Positions 18,597 to 26,821 of a DNA stretch of 64,000 nt are shown here, piece after piece. Both the position numbers and the translations under genes were made by a program. The notes under the pieces are model-generated. The model was not told the origin of the DNA. It saw only the letters and a program-made list of their open reading frames with translations, and searched no databases. The DNA is taken from the NCBI RefSeq assembly GCF_001676875.1, contig NZ_JYKA01000016.1, positions 39,004 to 103,003 of the forward strand. The letters run 5' to 3'. Position 1 is the stretch's first letter. The number at the start of each line of letters is the position of its first letter. The DNA is from Chromobacterium subtsugae. Lineage in GTDB: Bacteria > Pseudomonadota > Gammaproteobacteria > Burkholderiales > Chromobacteriaceae.

Positions 18597-18834
18597 TTGC
18601 GCTGATGGGATAGGGGCAAGTTGGTTCGACTCTACAACCAGCAAAAAGCAAAGACATTGAGATGATACAACATCAGCATAACTCATTCATCATGTCAGCA
18701 AGTTTGAAGCTCTCCATGACATGGAGGAAGACAAGCCTGTAGGAATCTTGGTCAGCAGTTCTGAGATATCCACACGGTAGTGTGGACTGGCAGACGAGAA
18801 ACAAGCACGTTTGCGACGTGCCCCATCCCCTTCA
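18597..18834. other. Non-coding spacer with three short hairpins
   Basis: No gene is recognised. Three small dyads occur in a row: CTCCATG-A-CATGGAG (18712-18726), CCACAC-ggta-GTGTGG (18770-18785) and GCACGT-ttgcg-ACGTGC (18806-18822). The stretch is flanked by two copies of the dispersed repeat in opposite orientation. Function unknown. Confidence 0.45.
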
Positions 18835-19069
18835 AGCCTGCCGTCGGGTGGCAGGCCCGAGGTTTTAAGCGGCTGCCTGTTTGAGTCCCGCGACGTTAGC
18901 GCAGGACGAGTTCAGCCGCGCCTCGGGTCTGACGGGAACCGGCGGGAAGCCGCAGGCCAGGCTTGCAGGGTGGCCGGGATACCGAGTGAGGCCATAGAGC
19001 AGGCAAATATCCCCTCCCTGCCGCCGGGCAGCCCCGGCAACCCAAATCATCATCCGCGCAGCGGATTCC
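18835..19069 (+). repeat. Dispersed palindromic repeat, copy 2
   Basis: CCCGAGGTTTTAAGCGGCTG, TGTTTGAG, CGACGTTAGCGC, GAGTTC and CCGCGCCTCGGG appear in the same order as in copies 1 and 3. CCCGAGG...CCTCGGG is an inner inverted repeat. The unit ends with ATCCGCGCAGCGGAT. It lies in opposite orientation to copy 1, 238 bp away. Confidence 0.75.
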
Positions 19070-19097
19070 CAAAAGCACATCACAGGCAAACCGCCCG

Positions 19098-19361
19098 CTA
19101 CTTGCTCGCCTTATCCAGCAAGCCGCCAAACATCTCCGGGTCAACCAAGTCTCTCAGCGCCACGCCCAAGGCGTCGGCCAATGCTCCCATATTGTCGATG
19201 GAGACATTGCGCTCGCCGCGCTCGATCTCTGACACATAGGTTCTGCTCATCCCCGCCTGCAAAGCCAACGCCTCCTGCGACACATCGTGCAGACGTCTGG
19301 CAATCCGCAGGTTGCGGGCGAAAACCGCGCGGGCGGTTAAGGGTTTTGTTGTGTTTTCCAT
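19098..19361 (-). CDS. Small Xre-family DNA-binding regulator
   Basis: The 87-residue protein is essentially one HTH_3 domain: NLRIARRLHDVSQEALALQAGMSRTYVSEIERGERNVS spans residues 17-54. The segment is typical of stand-alone Xre/Cro regulators of restriction-modification, toxin-antitoxin or mobile elements. No partner gene lies beside it; the nearest genes are the small hypothetical gene at 19632 and the RT system 0.8 kb away. Its target cannot be told from sequence. Confidence 0.85.
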   Translation of the reverse strand: MENTTKPLTARAVFARNLRIARRLHDVSQEALALQAGMSRTYVSEIERGERNVSIDNMGALADALGVALRDLVDPEMFGGLLDKASK

Positions 19362-19631
19362 ACCCCGATAGCATCAGCGCTTGCTAGCGCTCAAGCCACA
19401 CGGTATGATTTGCAAAATGTTAACTATAAGTGACTTTTTGATTGTTATTGATATCTTCATGACACTCATTATGTGCTATGCGCTGCTTTGCCAGCCACAC
19501 ATGGGGGTGCTTATGCAGAAAATTCCCATTCCGTGATCTACGGCGCTTTGCCGCTCCCGCTCTGTCTTGACCACATGCAGAACGTTGCCCACCCGACCAC
19601 GACAACGTTCAATCAAAATGAGGGTTTTGCC

Positions 19632-20048
19632 ATGCCTAGCATCACCCGCAGTTCATCGCATCTCGCGCTTTCCCTGAAAAACCGCCACCCCGCCCGCAGC
19701 CGTTGGCTGCTGCACAACCCAGTCCCCACCCATCCGCCCAGCCTGCTGGCCATGACCCGGCTGCACGAAGCCTTTGCCGCCTTGCAAGAGCAACTGGCCG
19801 GCAAGGATCAAGCCAAGGTCAGAGAACCGGCCGCGCGCGTGGCGCATTTGTGCCACGACATCGAGCAGGCGGTGGTGGAGTCCATCTGCCACCTCGCCCA
19901 TGGCCAATTGGGTTTGCAATCCGTGATCGAGCTGCTGGCTTGCCTGGGCGACGATGTCCGCCTGCCTTCCAGCCGCATCACGGAGTTGCTGTCGCCGCTG
20001 GACAAGCGCATGGACGAGTCGCTGTCGCTGCTCACCCGCGTGCTGTAA
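19632..20048 (+). CDS. Hypothetical protein, possibly DUF1484 family
   Basis: The 138-residue protein starting MPSITRSSSH has a basic N-terminus and a helical remainder (residues 45-138) rich in Leu/Ala, including CHDIEQAVVESICHL. This resembles small uncharacterised DUF1484 proteins from Ralstonia and Chromobacterium, recalled by eye only. The start at 19632 follows GAGGG; the frame is open upstream to 19473 but that part has low-complexity, unlikely coding sequence. Its last 97 bases are duplicated at 20247-20343. Confidence 0.55.
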   Translation: MPSITRSSSHLALSLKNRHPARSRWLLHNPVPTHPPSLLAMTRLHEAFAALQEQLAGKDQAKVREPAARVAHLCHDIEQAVVESICHLAHGQLGLQSVIELLACLGDDVRLPSSRITELLSPLDKRMDESLSLLTRVL

Positions 20049-20116
20049 GCCCTGCTCCATGAGCCAACAGCCTGCCCGCTTCCCAGCGACAGGCTGTTTT
20101 TGATTCGACGGATTTT

Positions 20117-20240
20117 GTAGGGTGGAATCCCGGCAAAGCCGGGAGTTCCACCGCAATGCGATTCACTGCGATATGGCGGTGCAATGCCCGGCTGAACAAT
20201 GGCTGCATCCAATCGTTTCAAGCCGGGTATTGCACCCTAC
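20117..20240. repeat. 124-bp MITE-like element with terminal inverted repeats
   Basis: The ends GTAGGGTGGAAT and ATTGCACCCTAC form 12-bp terminal inverted repeats with one mismatch. Inside are the hairpin GGTGGAATCCCGGC / GCCGGGAGTTCCACC and a CCCGGC/GCCGGG pair. It carries no gene and separates the gene at 19632 from the duplicated copy of its 3' end. Confidence 0.65.
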
Positions 20241-20246
20241 GCTTGC

Positions 20247-20343
20247 GACGCCCGCCAGCCCTCCAGCCGTATCACCGAGTTGCTGATGCCGCTGGGCAAG
20301 CGCATGCACGAGTCGCTGACACTGCTCACCCGCGTGCTGTAAG
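20247..20343 (+). pseudogene. Duplicated 3' fragment of the gene at 19632
   Basis: About 97 bases from GACGCCCGCCAGCC through the stop codon closely match the last 97 bases of the 19632-20048 gene, with scattered substitutions (for example CGCATCACGGAGTTGCTGTC versus CGTATCACCGAGTTGCTGAT). Both end GTGCTGTAAGCCCT. There is no start codon or 5' part, so it is a remnant of a duplication. Confidence 0.8.
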
Positions 20344-20404
20344 CCCTACATATCTCGCACAAACATTAAAACGTATACGATGCGCCCTATTCCCCTTCAG
20401 CACG

Positions 20405-20630
20405 CGCCGGGCAAAAAGCGTTGGGCGGGGTTTTAAGACGCCGGCGGTTCGACGCCGCGCGACATTCGCGCGCGGCTAGTTCCGGCGGCTCCTCGCCCGG
20501 CGCTTTTTGGCCGGGGTTTCGCGGGCTGCTGGGGCGGCCTGGGGTCGAAAGGGGGCTGGCCGCGCAGCCCCCTTTCCCGTTTGCCGGGCGGAACCGGCAC
20601 TTAAACATCGTCCGCGCAGCGGACTCCATG
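20405..20630 (+). repeat. Dispersed palindromic repeat, copy 3
   Basis: It shares GGGGTTTTAAG, CGACATTCGCGC, AGTTCCGGCGGC and the end GCCGGGCGGAACCGGC followed by GTCCGCGCAGCGGAC with copies 1 and 2. It carries additional GC-rich hairpins (GCCGGGC...GCCCGGC and GGGGGCTG...CAGCCCCC). Confidence 0.75.
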
Positions 20631-20837
20631 CCGCGCGCAAGCTATGGCGGGCCGTGGCGGGAGCATCATTCCGATGCGCCGGTGGTGAAGCCGGTACGCC
20701 AATCCCGCCATGCGCCTGCCGCCCTGCCCCGCAAGCGGCAGGTCAAAGCGCTTCACACGTCAATTCCAAATCGATATAGTCTGCCGGGTTGCCGCGCCGC
20801 GCGCGGCTGCGCTTCTTGGCGCCACATGGAGATGCAG
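20631..20837. other. Intergenic region upstream of the GFA gene
   Basis: No gene is supported here. A CCTGCCGC/GCGGCAGG hairpin lies near 20716-20743. The region must hold the promoter of the following gene, but no clear promoter was identified. Confidence 0.3.
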
Positions 20838-21251
20838 ATGAGCGAGAAATACACCGGGCAGTGCCTGTGCGGCGCAATCCAGTATGCCGCCGCCGCCGAA
20901 CCGCTGTTCACCGGCAACTGCCACTGCCTAGATTGCCAGCGCAGCTCCGGCAGCGCCTATATTCCGGCCATGGTTTTTCCCGAAGCGGCGGTGGAAATTG
21001 TCGGCCAGGCCAAATACTTCGCAACCACCGCCGATAGCGGCAATACCCACAGCCGGGGCTTCTGTCCGAACTGCGGCTCGCAATTGTTCGCCAGATTCAG
21101 CGCCATGCCCGGCCTGCTGGGCATCAAGGCCGGCACGCTGCACGACACCTCGCGCTACGCGCCCAAGCTGGATTTTCACGTGGCCAGCGCCGCGGCCTGG
21201 GACTACATGAATCCGCAGTTGCCGAAGAAGCCGGGGCCGGCGCAAGGCTAA
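20838..21251 (+). CDS. GFA / CENP-V domain zinc protein
   Basis: The 137-residue protein has the cysteine pattern of the GFA fold: C9-x-C11, C28-x-C30-x2-C33 (CHCLDC) and C76-x2-C79 (CPNC), which bind two zinc ions. Family members include glutathione-dependent formaldehyde-activating enzyme, but most small members have no proven activity. The third of three clustered ATGs (20838) is chosen because GGAG lies 7 bases upstream. The gene stands alone and is followed by its own terminator. Confidence 0.88.
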   Translation: MSEKYTGQCLCGAIQYAAAAEPLFTGNCHCLDCQRSSGSAYIPAMVFPEAAVEIVGQAKYFATTADSGNTHSRGFCPNCGSQLFARFSAMPGLLGIKAGTLHDTSRYAPKLDFHVASAAAWDYMNPQLPKKPGPAQG

Positions 21252-21295
21252 CAAGCCCATAGCCCGTCCACATCCGGTCTGTCAGCCCCAATCAG

Positions 21296-21321
21296 CAGCC
21301 AGTCCGCCCGCTGGCTGTTTT
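21296..21321 (+). terminator. Terminator of the GFA gene
   Basis: CAGCCAG / CTGGCTG stem with an 8-base loop, then TTTTC, 45 bases after the stop. Confidence 0.65.
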
Positions 21322-21507
21322 CATTCGCAGCCTTTCCAACGCCGTGGCATCGCCTGGCCATGAGCACGCTTTTCCTGCCGGCCTCACCGTCAGCGGCAGG
21401 CTCTCCACTCGTCGATTAATGCCAATGACATCTATCGGCTTTATAAATAGCCGGCTGACGCGCCATGCACCAGGCGCGCGCGATTGCCCACCCCCAGGAG
21501 ACGTTCA

Positions 21508-22125
21508 ATGAACATGCCATTCGCGGCCTGGATGCGCCGCCTTGCCCCGGCCGCCTTGCTGCTGCTAGCCGCCCACGCCAGCGCCGCCACCGAAACCATC
21601 GTGATGATCCGCCACGGCGAAAAACCGGACCAGGGCCTCGGCCAGCTGACCTGCCAGGGCCTGAACCGCGCGCTGGCGTTGCCGCGGGTGCTGACCAGCG
21701 CCTTCGGCGCGCCGGACGCCATCTTCGCGCCCGATCCCGCCACCCAGGTGTCCGATTCCGGCGCCAACTACTACTATGTGCGGCCGCTGGCGACGATAGA
21801 GCCCACCGCCATCAGCCTGGGCCTGCCGGTCAACACCGCTTACGGCTTCACCCAGACCGCCGACCTGGCCTCGCGGCTGCTGGCCTCCGACTATGCCGGC
21901 TCCACCGTGTTCGTGGCTTGGGAGCACAAGAAGATCGTCACGCTGGCCAAGCAGATCTTCGCCAACCTCAACCAATCCGCCAATATTCCGGCTTGGTCGG
22001 GATCGGACTTCGACAGCATCTACGTCATCACCATCAATAGCTCCGGCAGCCGCCGCACCGCCTCGTTTTCCATCCAGGCCCAGGGCCTGAACGGCCAGAG
22101 CACGGCCTGCCCCGGCCCCAACTAG
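21508..22125 (+). CDS. Secreted histidine phosphatase-superfamily protein
   Basis: The 205-residue protein begins with a signal peptide (basic MNMPFAAWMRR, hydrophobic core, cleavage near AHASA-AT at about residue 27). Directly after it comes MIRHGEKP, the RHG motif of the histidine phosphatase (phosphoglycerate mutase-like) superfamily; the second catalytic histidine is less obvious but may be in WEHKK. AGGAG lies 7 bases upstream of the ATG. Substrate unknown; likely periplasmic. Confidence 0.8.
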   Translation: MNMPFAAWMRRLAPAALLLLAAHASAATETIVMIRHGEKPDQGLGQLTCQGLNRALALPRVLTSAFGAPDAIFAPDPATQVSDSGANYYYVRPLATIEPTAISLGLPVNTAYGFTQTADLASRLLASDYAGSTVFVAWEHKKIVTLAKQIFANLNQSANIPAWSGSDFDSIYVITINSSGSRRTASFSIQAQGLNGQSTACPGPN

Positions 22126-22131
22126 CCGCAG

Positions 22132-22166
22132 ACGGCGGGATGGCCTGCGCCATCCCGCCGTGTTTT
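22132..22166 (+). terminator. Terminator of the histidine phosphatase gene
   Basis: ACGGCGGGATGG / CCATCCCGCCGT forms a perfect 12-bp stem with a 6-base loop followed by GTTTT. Confidence 0.9.
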
Positions 22167-22283
22167 CTAGCCGCCATTCCGCCCCGCAGTCGCCGTGATC
22201 CAATCGGAAATAATCAACCGCGCGATATTTCCACGCATTGCGAATCAAATTAAGACGCCTTCTTATTGGTAATGTCGAATCAT

Positions 22284-22390
22284 TCGTATTTACGCTTAAT
22301 TTTATCGATTCATGCCAAGCCTCTCCCTCCGACATATGGCAAACCATCATAAGCTATTGAAAATAATCCGTATTTACACTTAGTTTTTAT
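22284..22390. promoter_or_regulatory. AT-rich leader of the chemoreceptor gene with a direct repeat
   Basis: TCGTATTTACGCTTAATTTT (22284-22303) recurs as CCGTATTTACACTTAGTTTT (22368-22387), 84 bp apart. The rest of 22167-22464 is AT-rich and has no gene. The repeats may be regulator sites or duplicated promoter DNA of the MCP gene at 22465. Confidence 0.4.
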
Positions 22391-22464
22391 TCAAAAAAGG
22401 GGGAAATATAAAAAACAACACTAATACTCAAATCTCAGCCAGCCTACTGACGGAACTCATCGCC

Positions 22465-24081
22465 ATGACTGTGTCCAAGAAAATCCTTCTGCTGATTCTG
22501 CTCTCCATCCTGGCCCAGATCGGCATCAGCGCTTACAGCCTCCATACCCAGTCCCAGCTGGCCGACACCGCCACCAGCTTCGCAAACGTCGACTATCCCA
22601 GCCTGATTAACTTAGGGCAGTTCAGCAATGCGGTGGGAACGCTGCGCTTGGCCGGCCTGCACGAATTGACCTCCACCACCGCCGCCGACCGCGCCGCGGC
22701 CAGAAGCAAAGTCGGCGACGCCTACCAGAGCGCCAAGGCGGCCTTGGGCGAATACCAGAAAATGATCAACGACGATGAAGACCGCGGGCACTTCAACGAC
22801 GATGGCCGCCTGCTGGACCAATACTACGCGGCAATGCAGCCTATGCTGGCAGCGGCGGAGCGCAACAATCTGGAAGACGCGCTCAAGATTCGCGCCGATG
22901 CGGTGACGCCGGCCGGCAATGCGCTGACCAAGGCGATCAGCGCCCACATCGACTACAACAAGCGCTATGTCGAAAAGGAAGTGGCCGAGGCCCAGGCCTT
23001 GATCGGCAGCACCCGCGTCATCACGCTGGCCACCACCGCGGTGCTCACCCTGCTGCTGGGGGCGCTGGGCCTGCGCACCTACCTATCCATCACCCGTCCG
23101 CTGCATGAGCTGAACCACGCGATGAACCAGATCGGCGAGCGCCTGGACTTCACCCGCCAGGTCAAGGTGCATAACGCCAAGGACGAAATCGGCAATACCG
23201 CCGCCGCCTTCAACCAGCTGGTGCAGCGCATCCGCCACAGCCTGCGCGACATCCTGCACAACTGCGGCAAAGTGGCGGGCTACAGCGCCGACCTCGGCCA
23301 GGCCGCCAACCACGTGCAGACCGCGGCGGAAAACCAGAACCAGGCCTCCGCTTTCATCGCCGCCACCATGGAGCAGCTGACCGTCAGCATCAACCACGTC
23401 GGCGATCGCGCCGAGCAAAGCAACCAGCAAAGCGAAGAGGCCAGCCGCCACGCCGGCAACGGCCACCAGGTGATCGCCAAGACCGTGGAGGAAATCCGTT
23501 CCATCTCCGATACCGTCGGCCACGCCAATACCAGCCTCACCGAACTGGAGGCGCAAAACAGCCGCATCGCCAACTCGGTGGGCAGCATCAAGGACATCGC
23601 CGATCAGACCAATCTGCTGGCGCTGAATGCCGCGATAGAAGCGGCGCGCGCCGGCGAAACCGGGCGCGGCTTCGCCGTGGTGGCGGATGAAGTGAGAAAA
23701 CTGGCCGAGCGCACCGCCATCCTCACCAGCGAGATCGACCAAGTGATACGCGGCGTCACCGACACCTCGCGGCAAACCACCAGCCGGATGAGCGAAACCC
23801 AGCAACTGGTCGCTTCCGGCGTGGTGTGCGCCGACGAGGCGATGACAGCCATCGGCGAAATAGGCAAATCATCCGGCACCGCCATGCAGATGGTCAGCGA
23901 AATCACCGACGCCATCCGCGAACAGGCCAATGCCTGCAACAGCATCGCCAACCAGGTGGAAAAGATCGCCCAGATGGCCACCCAGTCCAGCGCGGCCGCG
24001 CAGCAAACCGCCACCACCGCCCAACAGCTGGACAAGGCGGTGCTGGCGATGAACGAGGCGGTCAAACGCTACACGCTGTGA
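22465..24081 (+). CDS. Methyl-accepting chemotaxis protein
   Basis: The 538-residue chemoreceptor has a first transmembrane helix at about 7-27, a roughly 155-residue helical periplasmic sensor (four-helix-bundle type), a second helix at about 184-206, a HAMP domain, and a long cytoplasmic coiled coil. The conserved hairpin tip [19 protein letters not shown] lies around residues 380-400 and binds CheA/CheW. There is no C-terminal NWETF-type CheR tether. Its ligand is unknown. It is a single-gene unit with an AT-rich leader. Confidence 0.95.
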   Translation: MTVSKKILLLILLSILAQIGISAYSLHTQSQLADTATSFANVDYPSLINLGQFSNAVGTLRLAGLHELTSTTAADRAAARSKVGDAYQSAKAALGEYQKMINDDEDRGHFNDDGRLLDQYYAAMQPMLAAAERNNLEDALKIRADAVTPAGNALTKAISAHIDYNKRYVEKEVAEAQALIGSTRVITLATTAVLTLLLGALGLRTYLSITRPLHELNHAMNQIGERLDFTRQVKVHNAKDEIGNTAAAFNQLVQRIRHSLRDILHNCGKVAGYSADLGQAANHVQTAAENQNQASAFIAATMEQLTVSINHVGDRAEQSNQQSEEASRHAGNGHQVIAKTVEEIRSISDTVGHANTSLTELEAQNSRIANSVGSIKDIADQTNLLALNAAIEAARAGETGRGFAVVADEVRKLAERTAILTSEIDQVIRGVTDTSRQTTSRMSETQQLVASGVVCADEAMTAIGEIGKSSGTAMQMVSEITDAIREQANACNSIANQVEKIAQMATQSSAAAQQTATTAQQLDKAVLAMNEAVKRYTL

Positions 24082-24097
24082 GGCCAGGCGGCCGGCG

Positions 24098-26065
24098 TCA
24101 AGGGCTGGCGAAGCGCGCCGAGTATTGCCAGGTGAAGCAGCCGCTGCTGTCTGAAAACAACTCCTTGGTCTGGTCGTCGGCCGCCCGCAGCCGGGTGCGC
24201 AGTTGTTCCAGCGGCAGCGATGCCAGCGCCGGAGCGTTGAGCGGACGAATCAGCGAGCGCACCACGGTTTCGCCGCTCAGCTCCTCCAGTCGGCAGCGTA
24301 TGCCGGAAATCGCGTCATTGCGCTCCTCGGCCAGCGCGCCCACCTGGCTGCGGAAGTCGGCCTGCTCGTCCTGCAGCGCTTTCAGCATCGCGTTCAGCTG
24401 GTTGAGCTGCTTGAGCTTGGGGGCGGCCTGTTCCGACAACCGCTTCCAGCCTGCCTGCTGCTCGGCCGACAGTTGCAGTTCGCCCTTTTTCAGCCGCGCC
24501 GCCAGGCCCACGTAACGCTTGACGGTTTCATCCCCCATCAGCGCCGCCACCGCCTGCTGCGCCGTCGCCGTTTTCTGCGCCCCCTCCTGCTGCCGCTTTT
24601 CCAGCCAGTCCTGCCGGGCGGCGAAAGCCGACAAGTCCGGCAGCAAGATGGAAATCGCCGTCTCCTGGCTGGCGCGCGCGCCGACGCGGGCTATGCGCAC
24701 CGACTTCGCGGCGATGGCGCAACCCATCGCGCTGTCGATATCGACTTCATCGGCGACGATCACGCAGCGGCTGGCCTCGGCGATGCGCACCTGCCGGCCG
24801 ATCACCAGCGCGTTTTCCGCGCGCTGGATGGTGATGTCGCCGCGCTCGGCGCGCACCTGGGCGTTGGACACCATGCCCTCGACGCTGATCGGCCCGTCGT
24901 CGTTCAGCGCGGCGCCGCCCACCAGGTTTTGCTTCAACAGGATGCGGCCGCCGGTGGAGCGGACCGTGCCGTACACGTCGTTGCACAGGGTCAGGTTCTT
25001 GCCGGTGACGATCCGGCGCTCCTGCACTTCGCCGTGCTCTTCGTATTCGTCGCCCTGCAAGGCCAGGTCGCCGGTGGTGCGGACACTAACGCCTTCGCGG
25101 TTGACGATCTTGTCGACGATGGCGATCTGGTTGGTTTCGGCGTCGATGCTGAGAAAGCCGTCGCGCACCGCGACGATGAACTCCTGGCCCTCCATCTCCC
25201 GCACCTCGGTGCCTTCGCCGGCCAGGGTGGCCAGGTCGAAATCGCGCGGCGCGGCGATGGGGATCACGCAGCCGTCCAGGCCGCGCCCCGGCCGGCTGGG
25301 CACACTAGGTGTCTTCATCAGCAGCGCCGTATTCGCTTTGATTTGCGGGTAGCGGTTCTGGAACTGGGTCAGGTCCACCCGGCCGCCGGACAGTTTGCGC
25401 GGGTGGTCGTCGCGGCGGATCGCCGCCGTCTTCTCCTGCACGCCGGCGTCCACCCCGGGCACCGGCGGCTGCGGACAGGCGATCAGAAAACGCCCCACCT
25501 TGCGCTGGGCCAGGCAGTCGTCGATGACGGCGCGGTTCAGCCCGAAGCGGATGCCCTGCTGCCACAGATGGGCGACCATCTCGTCGAACTCCAGCCGGGA
25601 AGGCAGGGTTTGCGACTCTTCGCGCTGGCCGACCACCATCGGCTGGCCCGCCGGGTCGCGGCCGTAGACCGGCGTCGCGACGTTTCTGGTCAGGAACACC
25701 TGCTCGAACAGGTATTCAACGCCGGCCTCCACCTGGATCACCGCGTGATACAGCGCGCGCCGTTCCTCGGCGAAAGACAGGATGCATTGCGCGATCCGCT
25801 GCCCAGGGCCGGCGTTGGCCGCATCGAAGTCGTACAGGTAGTAACACAGTTTCGGGTAATCGAGGCCGGACAGGAAAAAACCGGCGGCGAAGATCTGGTC
25901 TATCGCCTGGCGGAAGGCTTCGGCGCCGCTCAATAGCTCGGTCGCGACAAAAAAGCCGTCGGCGCGCAGTTGGATGAAATCCGGCAGGGTGAACGGCTGG
26001 CCGGGATCGGGCGCGGAGCCGGACCCGGAAGGCGGGTGTTGCGGGAGATCTGTCGTGCTTGCCAT
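24098..26065 (-). CDS. FapA (DUF342) family protein
   Basis: The 655-residue protein has an unassigned N-terminal domain, a central DUF342/FapA beta-solenoid (about residues 260-500, with repeated short beta segments such as GNVTIQRAENALVIGRQVRI-like turns), and a C-terminal coiled coil. FapA proteins are linked to polar flagella and signalling in vibrios, and DUF342 proteins are cytosolic scaffolds. The start at 26065 (MASTTDLPQH) is chosen over a longer open frame. It is convergent with the chemoreceptor gene, 16 bases away. Confidence 0.8.
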   Translation of the reverse strand: MASTTDLPQHPPSGSGSAPDPGQPFTLPDFIQLRADGFFVATELLSGAEAFRQAIDQIFAAGFFLSGLDYPKLCYYLYDFDAANAGPGQRIAQCILSFAEERRALYHAVIQVEAGVEYLFEQVFLTRNVATPVYGRDPAGQPMVVGQREESQTLPSRLEFDEMVAHLWQQGIRFGLNRAVIDDCLAQRKVGRFLIACPQPPVPGVDAGVQEKTAAIRRDDHPRKLSGGRVDLTQFQNRYPQIKANTALLMKTPSVPSRPGRGLDGCVIPIAAPRDFDLATLAGEGTEVREMEGQEFIVAVRDGFLSIDAETNQIAIVDKIVNREGVSVRTTGDLALQGDEYEEHGEVQERRIVTGKNLTLCNDVYGTVRSTGGRILLKQNLVGGAALNDDGPISVEGMVSNAQVRAERGDITIQRAENALVIGRQVRIAEASRCVIVADEVDIDSAMGCAIAAKSVRIARVGARASQETAISILLPDLSAFAARQDWLEKRQQEGAQKTATAQQAVAALMGDETVKRYVGLAARLKKGELQLSAEQQAGWKRLSEQAAPKLKQLNQLNAMLKALQDEQADFRSQVGALAEERNDAISGIRCRLEELSGETVVRSLIRPLNAPALASLPLEQLRTRLRAADDQTKELFSDSSGCFTWQYSARFASP

Positions 26066-26324
26066 GATCGCGCCTGCCTGAACATGCCGCTGATTGCCGG
26101 CCGCAGCCCCCAGCTTGCGCGCAAGCACGGCCCGCGGAGAAAGGAAGCCGCGCCCCCTTTCTACAAAGGTAGCAAACTCATGCCGGCTTTGCGCGCCCGG
26201 CGCGCGGCGCCGTCCACCTCGCCAGCCTGCGGCATTCCTTTTGCATTAAAATGATCATCAGGCGCACAGTCCGCGCAGACGCCGCCAGGCTGGCCAACCC
26301 CATCACCAGGGATTGAGGTATCGC

Positions 26325-26792
26325 ATGAAACAGGATTTTGTCATCAGAGCCGCGCAAACAGGCGATTACGCCGGCTGGCGGCCATTGTGGGACGGCTATA
26401 ACGCGTTTTACGGCCGCGCCGGCGACACCGCGCTGCCGGAGGCCATCACCGCGCAGACCTGGGCGCGCTTTTTCGACCCGGCCGAGCCGGTGGACGCGCT
26501 GCTCGCCGAGCAAGACGGCCGCATCATCGGCCTGGTCCACACCGTCATCCACCGCAGCACCACCCGGCTGGCGGACGTCTGCTATCTGCAAGACCTGTTC
26601 ACCGCGCCGGAGGCCAGGGGCCGCGGCGCGGCGCGCGCGCTGATCGAGGCGGTGTATCGGCAGGCAGCCGCGCGCGGCTGCAACCGCGTCTACTGGCAAA
26701 CCCACGACAGCAACCGCGCGGCGCGCGCGCTGTACGACAAAGTGGGCGAGAACAAGGGCTTCATCATCTACGGCCTGGAGCTGCCGGCCTAA
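26325..26792 (+). CDS. GNAT-family N-acetyltransferase
   Basis: The 155-residue protein has the GNAT fold. The acetyl-CoA-binding motif A is DLFTAPEARGRGAARALIEA (Q/RxxGxG/A form), and the C-terminal motif B region is TNDSNRAARALYDKVGE-like (HDSNRAARALYDKVGE). The ATG at 26325 follows a GAGG. Substrate not predictable. It is divergent from the FapA gene and convergent with the MFS gene. Confidence 0.9.
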   Translation: MKQDFVIRAAQTGDYAGWRPLWDGYNAFYGRAGDTALPEAITAQTWARFFDPAEPVDALLAEQDGRIIGLVHTVIHRSTTRLADVCYLQDLFTAPEARGRGAARALIEAVYRQAAARGCNRVYWQTHDSNRAARALYDKVGENKGFIIYGLELPA

Positions 26793-26821
26793 GCGCCGCC
26801 GGCCCTCCCCCGCCGCTCGCT

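Noticed and set aside
18336..18686. 116-codon open frame on the minus strand upstream of the RT
   Set aside because: It runs through a dispersed non-coding repeat and has no convincing ribosome-binding site or protein family.
18811..19239. 142-codon plus-strand frame overlapping repeat copy 2 and the Xre gene
   Set aside because: It lies mostly in repeat DNA and antisense to a good HTH gene.
20421..20837. N-terminal extension of the GFA gene
   Set aside because: The extra residues come from the dispersed repeat; the start at 20838 has its own ribosome-binding site and matches family length.
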